10,671 nt of DNA from Byssochlamys sp. IMV 00236 (taxonomy: Eukaryota > Ascomycota > Eurotiomycetes > Eurotiales > Thermoascaceae), in assembly GCA_001931875.2 (NCBI GenBank), contig MSJH02000369.1, positions 1-10,671 of the forward strand. Reading direction: 5' to 3'. Of the stretch, positions 7,479 through 10,671 are shown one piece after another. Under the pieces are notes generated by a model. That model saw only the letters and a list, made by a program, of their open reading frames with translations. It made no database searches and was not told the DNA's origin. How positions within the stretch are numbered: position 1 is the first letter of the stretch; every line of letters begins with the position of its first letter. A program made the translations under genes and the position numbers.

Positions 7479-8591
7479 ATGCCTTTACCATTTGGTTTAA
7501 AAGCTCCTTCAAAAGGCACACTTATTTTCAGCGGTATTGCTGGCGCACTCAGTGGAATCATTTACACAAGTAATAAAAATGCAGAAGAATCAAGACGAAA
7601 AGTAGCTCAACGTGTTGCTCATCTTGCTGATCGTCCTTGTGGTGTTCATGTAAGAAAGAAGAAAAACAAGGACAAAAGGAGCTCATGAATAAATATAGGA
7701 AATGCCTAGAAAAGTAACAATTTATATTTCTGCACCACCAGGCGATGGACTTGAAAAGAGTCGAACTTGGTTTAGAGAATATGTCAAAGTAAGAATTTGC
7801 TTCATGTTGACATGGGGATATTGATATGTTTTGAATAGCCTGTTCTAGTTGCAGGTGCAGTAGATTATGAAGTAAAAGAAGCCAAGGAACCAGGTCAGAT
7901 TGAGAAGTCGGTTATGGAAGCCATTATCGAACAACGTCTTGAGGCTGAATCATCCATTATGGAAATAGATGAACAACAACAACAAGAACAACAACAACAA
8001 GTAGCGAATCCATTTGTCGCACCCAATGTTAAAGAGATGATTAGTCAACAATTAAAAAGGAGAAAAGAGACAGATGGTATTCTGGCTATTGGACGAAACG
8101 CATATAGAGAAGTCTTGAGTGGATTAGCCAAAGGATGTGAAGCTAGTCTCGAACAGAAAAATGAAGAAGTTGAAAAAGAGAAACCTGCTGAAATGGAACA
8201 ACAAGATCAAGAGGAACTGATAAGTGAGGACATTCAACAAGTCAATAATGAAGTACAAGACGAAGTACGTTTTTCACTGCCACCCAAGTTTGAACCTGTG
8301 ATGTATATTCCACATGTCAATATCATTGGATGGTCCAATATTCCATATAGACTTTATATGTGGTATGCGGATTATAAGCGTATTGAAGAAGTAGGTAAAT
8401 ACACGATTGCAGCAGTCTTGAACCAGACACGACCGATGGAACCAAGAGATGCAGATAAAGGACAAGAAGAAAAGAAATATTGGATTGGAGATGAAAAAGT
8501 AGAAGAATTAAAAAAGAATGATGAACCTATTGTTATTGATGAACGAATTATGGATAAACTTACGACTTATACCAGTGATGAATTGCCCTGA
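7479..8591 (+). CDS. TIM54: Mitochondrial inner-membrane translocase subunit Tim54
   Basis: Three exons, 7479-7649, 7699-7788 and 7839-8591, join in phase to 337 residues; introns are 49 and 50 nt. Tim54 is part of the TIM22 complex that inserts carrier proteins into the inner membrane, and in yeast it also helps assemble the Yme1 protease. Family features: a short GLKAPSKGTLIFSGIAG start with one membrane segment (about 13-31), a basic helix, then the hallmark MPRKVTIYISAPPGDGL and FREYVKPVLVAGAVDYEV blocks, and an I-x-x-W-S-N-I-P-Y-R-L segment; VIDERI stands near the end. A Gln-rich stretch (about 136-147) and an acidic linker are low-complexity. At 337 residues it is shorter than yeast Tim54 (478). 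I chose the second ATG: an in-frame ATG at 7398 exists, but sequence between them is T-rich and looks like leader. Pyruvate kinase ends 125 bp upstream. Confidence 0.9.
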
Positions 8592-8776
8592 AAATAAAGC
8601 ATGAAATATATAGACAAAGATCATTTTATTATTTGTTTTGTTTTGATGATATAGAAAAGTGTATATACAACGCATGAAAAATATATTAATTTGTCTTGTT
8701 AAGTGCCCCCTTTCTTTCTTTTTCCTATTTTCCCTTATTTTTTTTCCTTATTTTTTGTTTTGTCTTTACATACTTT
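8592..8776 (+). promoter_or_regulatory. Intergenic region and likely promoter of the FHA-RING gene
   Basis: An AATAAAG directly after the TIM54 stop is a plausible polyadenylation signal. A TATATA at 8662-8667 lies about 110 bp before the next ATG and is followed by a long T/C-rich leader with CTTTCTTT-like repeats, the layout seen before several genes here. Confidence 0.5.
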
Positions 8777-9639
8777 ATGCCATTCAAAGATCAACAGTTG
8801 ATTATAAGAGTAACTCCTTTTACTGATTCCGGACGAACATTAGTATTTCCAGTAATTGAATGTACTTTGGAAGAGGACCACATCATTAAAGTAGGAAGAT
8901 ATGCAAGTAACAAAAGAGACTCTTGTTACTTTTGGCCTTTTAGGTCAAAGGTAGTTAGTCGACACCACGCTGAGATATGTACAAAACAAGGACGAGTAAG
9001 TTTTATGATATATGATATTGAAGGGAAGTTTTATTAAACTGAATAGGTCTATATCCGAGATACCCAATCTTCTTCAGGAACTTTTTTAAATAACAAGCGA
9101 CTTTGCTCAGCAGGAGAATGTTCAGAACTATTTGAATTAAAAAATAATGATATTGTTCAATTAGGCATAGATTATCAAGGCGGGGCGGAAGGTAGTATTA
9201 ACAAGATGGAATACTTTATCTAATGTGATGTAGAGCATTTTCGTTGTGTGAGAATGCGTATTCAATTGATAAAACCCAAGGCTTCTGTGGATAATTTTAA
9301 GTAAAATACAAATGTTACATAATATATTTATTAAGCAATACTAGTTTAAAGGCACATGAGTCACTTCAAAATTTGACGACAAGAACACAGACAGAGGATA
9401 TTCATGTTGATGAATGTTGTATATGTTTATATGCTATAGCACCCTTTCAAGCATTATTTGTCGCACCATGCTCACACAAGTTTCATTACAAGTGCACACG
9501 TCCATTGTTGAGTAATCATCCTGCGTTTACTTGTCCACTCTGTCGTCATTATTCGGAATTGAATGCTGATGTGTCTGTGGATGTAGAAGAAGTAAGAGGG
9601 CCTCATTATTTATTAAAGTTATTTAACAATAAAGTTTAG
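8777..9639 (+). CDS. DMA1: FHA-RING E3 ubiquitin ligase, Dma1/Dma2/CHFR type
   Basis: Four exons, 8777-8995, 9047-9191, 9234-9300 and 9345-9639, give 241 residues; introns are 51, 42 and 44 nt. The ATG at 8777 is the first in frame. The FHA domain (about 8-130) shows phosphopeptide-binding landmarks: GRY (40-42), SRHH (61-64), SSSGTFLNNKRL (81-92) and a carboxy FRCVRMRIQL strand. The RING-H2 domain has C168, C171, C186, H188, H191, C194, C207 and C210 in C3H2C3 order. FHA plus RING in this order, with the FRCV-x-M-R-I link, is the Dma family: ligases acting in the mitotic spindle-position checkpoint and septin/cytokinesis control (Dma1 in yeasts, CHFR and RNF8 in animals). It is much shorter than yeast Dma1 (about 416 residues), lacking the long amino-terminal region, so it is close to a minimal version. 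Function is inferred from the domains. Confidence 0.93.
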
Positions 9640-9855
9640 GTCAAAGCCATGTTGAAATCATTAAAGGAATCTTGAGAGAGATAAAATAAATATTTATGAT
9701 GACGCTTTATATGTGTGTAGATCATCTTTGTTATTTGTTAACCCATGTGTTTACAATTTGAGTGAGGCTGTTTCATATTAAATCTTGGGAGATCAGGGGG
9801 GGTCAAGATAGAAGAATAATGGGCAAAGATAGACCAAGAGTGAGAAAATTGTTGT

Positions 9856-9863
9856 TATATAAA
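9856..9863 (+). promoter_or_regulatory. TATA box of the downstream unknown gene
   Basis: TATATAAA followed by GG lies 54 bp before the ATG at 9910. Between them is a clean TTC-rich pyrimidine tract (about 9878-9908). This is the clearest core promoter in the window and suggests a well-expressed or regulated gene. Confidence 0.65.
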
Positions 9864-9909
9864 GGAAAAATGCCTCATCTTTTTTCTTCTTCTTCTTTCT
9901 TCTTCTTTA

Positions 9910-10344
9910 ATGACATCCTTTCTCTCCAACAAACTTTTTAAAAAGACAAAGCGCAACACAAAAGTACTCTGGTTATCTTTTTGTAAATCCTCTTCTTATT
10001 CGTTCCAAGAAATATCATTTCAAGATAAGGATATACGTGCATTCGAAAAATCATTTCAAATAGCAGCTGACGAGGTTAGTCTATACTATTTATAATATAT
10101 ATTGTATATTTATTGTCATTATTAGATGGTTTATGCTATTGAATCGCAAGGTTCGATTTATTATCGAGGTGACTTTTTGGCCGCATCAGAAGCAGTTCAT
10201 CTTTGCATTGACCAATTTCATGATCTACTACACTCTTTAAAGCCAGATAAATCACATACATTTCAATTGAAATGGTCTGAACCTTTGTTTAAGCTTAGGT
10301 CTCGACTAGATTCTTTACCTTCGCCTAAAGACAAGGATAACTAG
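9910..10344 (+). CDS. Small protein of unknown function, two exons
   Basis: Exons 9910-10074 and 10126-10344 join in phase 0 across a 51-nt intron (GTTAGT...TTATTAG) into 127 residues. I do not recognise the family. The amino end is basic and Ser/Lys-rich (SNKLFKKTKRNTK), without a clear signal peptide or membrane segment. The second half looks like a compact helical domain: FEKSFQIAADEMVYAIES, then QGSIYYRGDFLAASEAVH and CIDQFHDLLHSLK. The paired helices with an IYYRGD turn recall tetratricopeptide-like helical hairpins, but only one pair is visible, so this is weak. A strong TATA box upstream, in-phase splicing and an AATAAA 37 bp past the stop support a real gene. It may be a fungus-specific small protein. 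Confidence 0.7.
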
Positions 10345-10380
10345 TGTCAATATAAAATGTTGTAAATAGAGAGTATGTAC

Positions 10381-10386
10381 AATAAA
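10381..10386 (+). terminator. Polyadenylation signal of the unknown two-exon gene
   Basis: AATAAA lies 37 bp after the stop codon, following TGTAAATAGAGAGTATGTA, which includes a TGTA-type upstream element. Confidence 0.55.
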
Positions 10387-10509
10387 GATGATATCATTGT
10401 AAGAATAGATGATCTCATGACCAGGGACATCAATATATATTTTATCATGTTCCATTGTTGTTTAATGTTGTTCTTTATCTTTTATTGATTGGTTGAAATG
10501 CTTCACTCT

Positions 10510-10636
10510 TATAAAGTGAAATAATGATAATCATAGACATTTTAGCATCCTTCTCCCCCTTTTACTAATTCAAATTCCGCTAACTCTTTTCCTATCTGTC
10601 TCTCTCGCTTTATTTTTCATTCACCGCTTTTTTTTT

Positions 10637-10667
<31 letters not shown>

Positions 10668-10671
10668 TAAA
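10510..10671 (+). promoter_or_regulatory. Probable promoter and leader of a gene beyond the window
   Basis: TATAAAG at 10510-10516 is followed by a C/T-rich run (about 10550-10636) and a T26 tract (10639-10664), ending at the window edge with AAATAAA. The layout (TATA box, then pyrimidine-rich leader) matches that of the gene at 9910. The start codon, if there is one, is outside the window. The stretch 10387-10509 shows no gene. Confidence 0.45.

Noticed and set aside
7650..7688. TIM54 first exon as a separate 69- or 96-residue gene
   Set aside because: The Lys-rich tail is intron read-through; splicing at 7650-7698 joins it directly to the Tim54 hallmark sequence.
1..10671. tRNA, rRNA or CRISPR features
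   Set aside because: No cloverleaf with TTCGA-type loop, no rRNA-like stretch and no regularly spaced direct repeats were seen by eye.

Overview
The window looks like nuclear DNA of a filamentous fungus, most likely an early-diverging Mucoromycota/Mucorales species. The reasons are the AT-rich sequence, many very short introns (39-76 nt in the well-supported genes, GTAAGT-like donors), very tight gene packing, and a fragment of a protein family that I know only as a large expanded family in Mucorales. This assignment rests on memory of families; no database search was possible.

Left third (1-2186): an AT-rich, gene-poor stretch. An inverted duplication has one arm at about 2-243 and the other at about 1258-1477. 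Between and within the arms lies a minus-strand gene (663-1268, perhaps with a first exon near 1505-1546) of the Mucorales-expanded unknown family. The right arm covers the intron in front of its main exon and the first bases of that exon. From about 1550 the DNA is upstream sequence of the next gene, with a perfect 9-bp hairpin and a (GT)8 repeat.

Middle (2187-7353): MRP51 (mitochondrial small-subunit ribosomal protein) runs rightward and meets a leftward RCC1-repeat gene tail to tail. Both genes end in the same TTAA palindrome. Upstream of the RCC1 gene, in the same direction and only 50 bp away, is GIR2 (RWD-domain partner of DRG/Rbg GTPases). GIR2 is divergent from a nine-exon pyruvate kinase gene, with 184 bp between the two start codons.

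Right (7354-10671): three rightward genes follow. TIM54 (inner-membrane protein of the TIM22 carrier import complex) has three exons. A compact FHA-RING ubiquitin ligase of the Dma1/Dma2/CHFR type has four exons. The last is a two-exon gene for a 127-residue protein I do not recognise. The window ends in what looks like the promoter and pyrimidine-rich leader of another rightward gene.

The genes are mostly conserved housekeeping genes and do not form a pathway; MRP51 and TIM54 are both mitochondrial but not adjacent. All exon structures were built by hand from splice signals, reading phase and family motifs; every one of the six recognised genes closes in frame. I see no tRNA, rRNA, CRISPR array or complete transposon.
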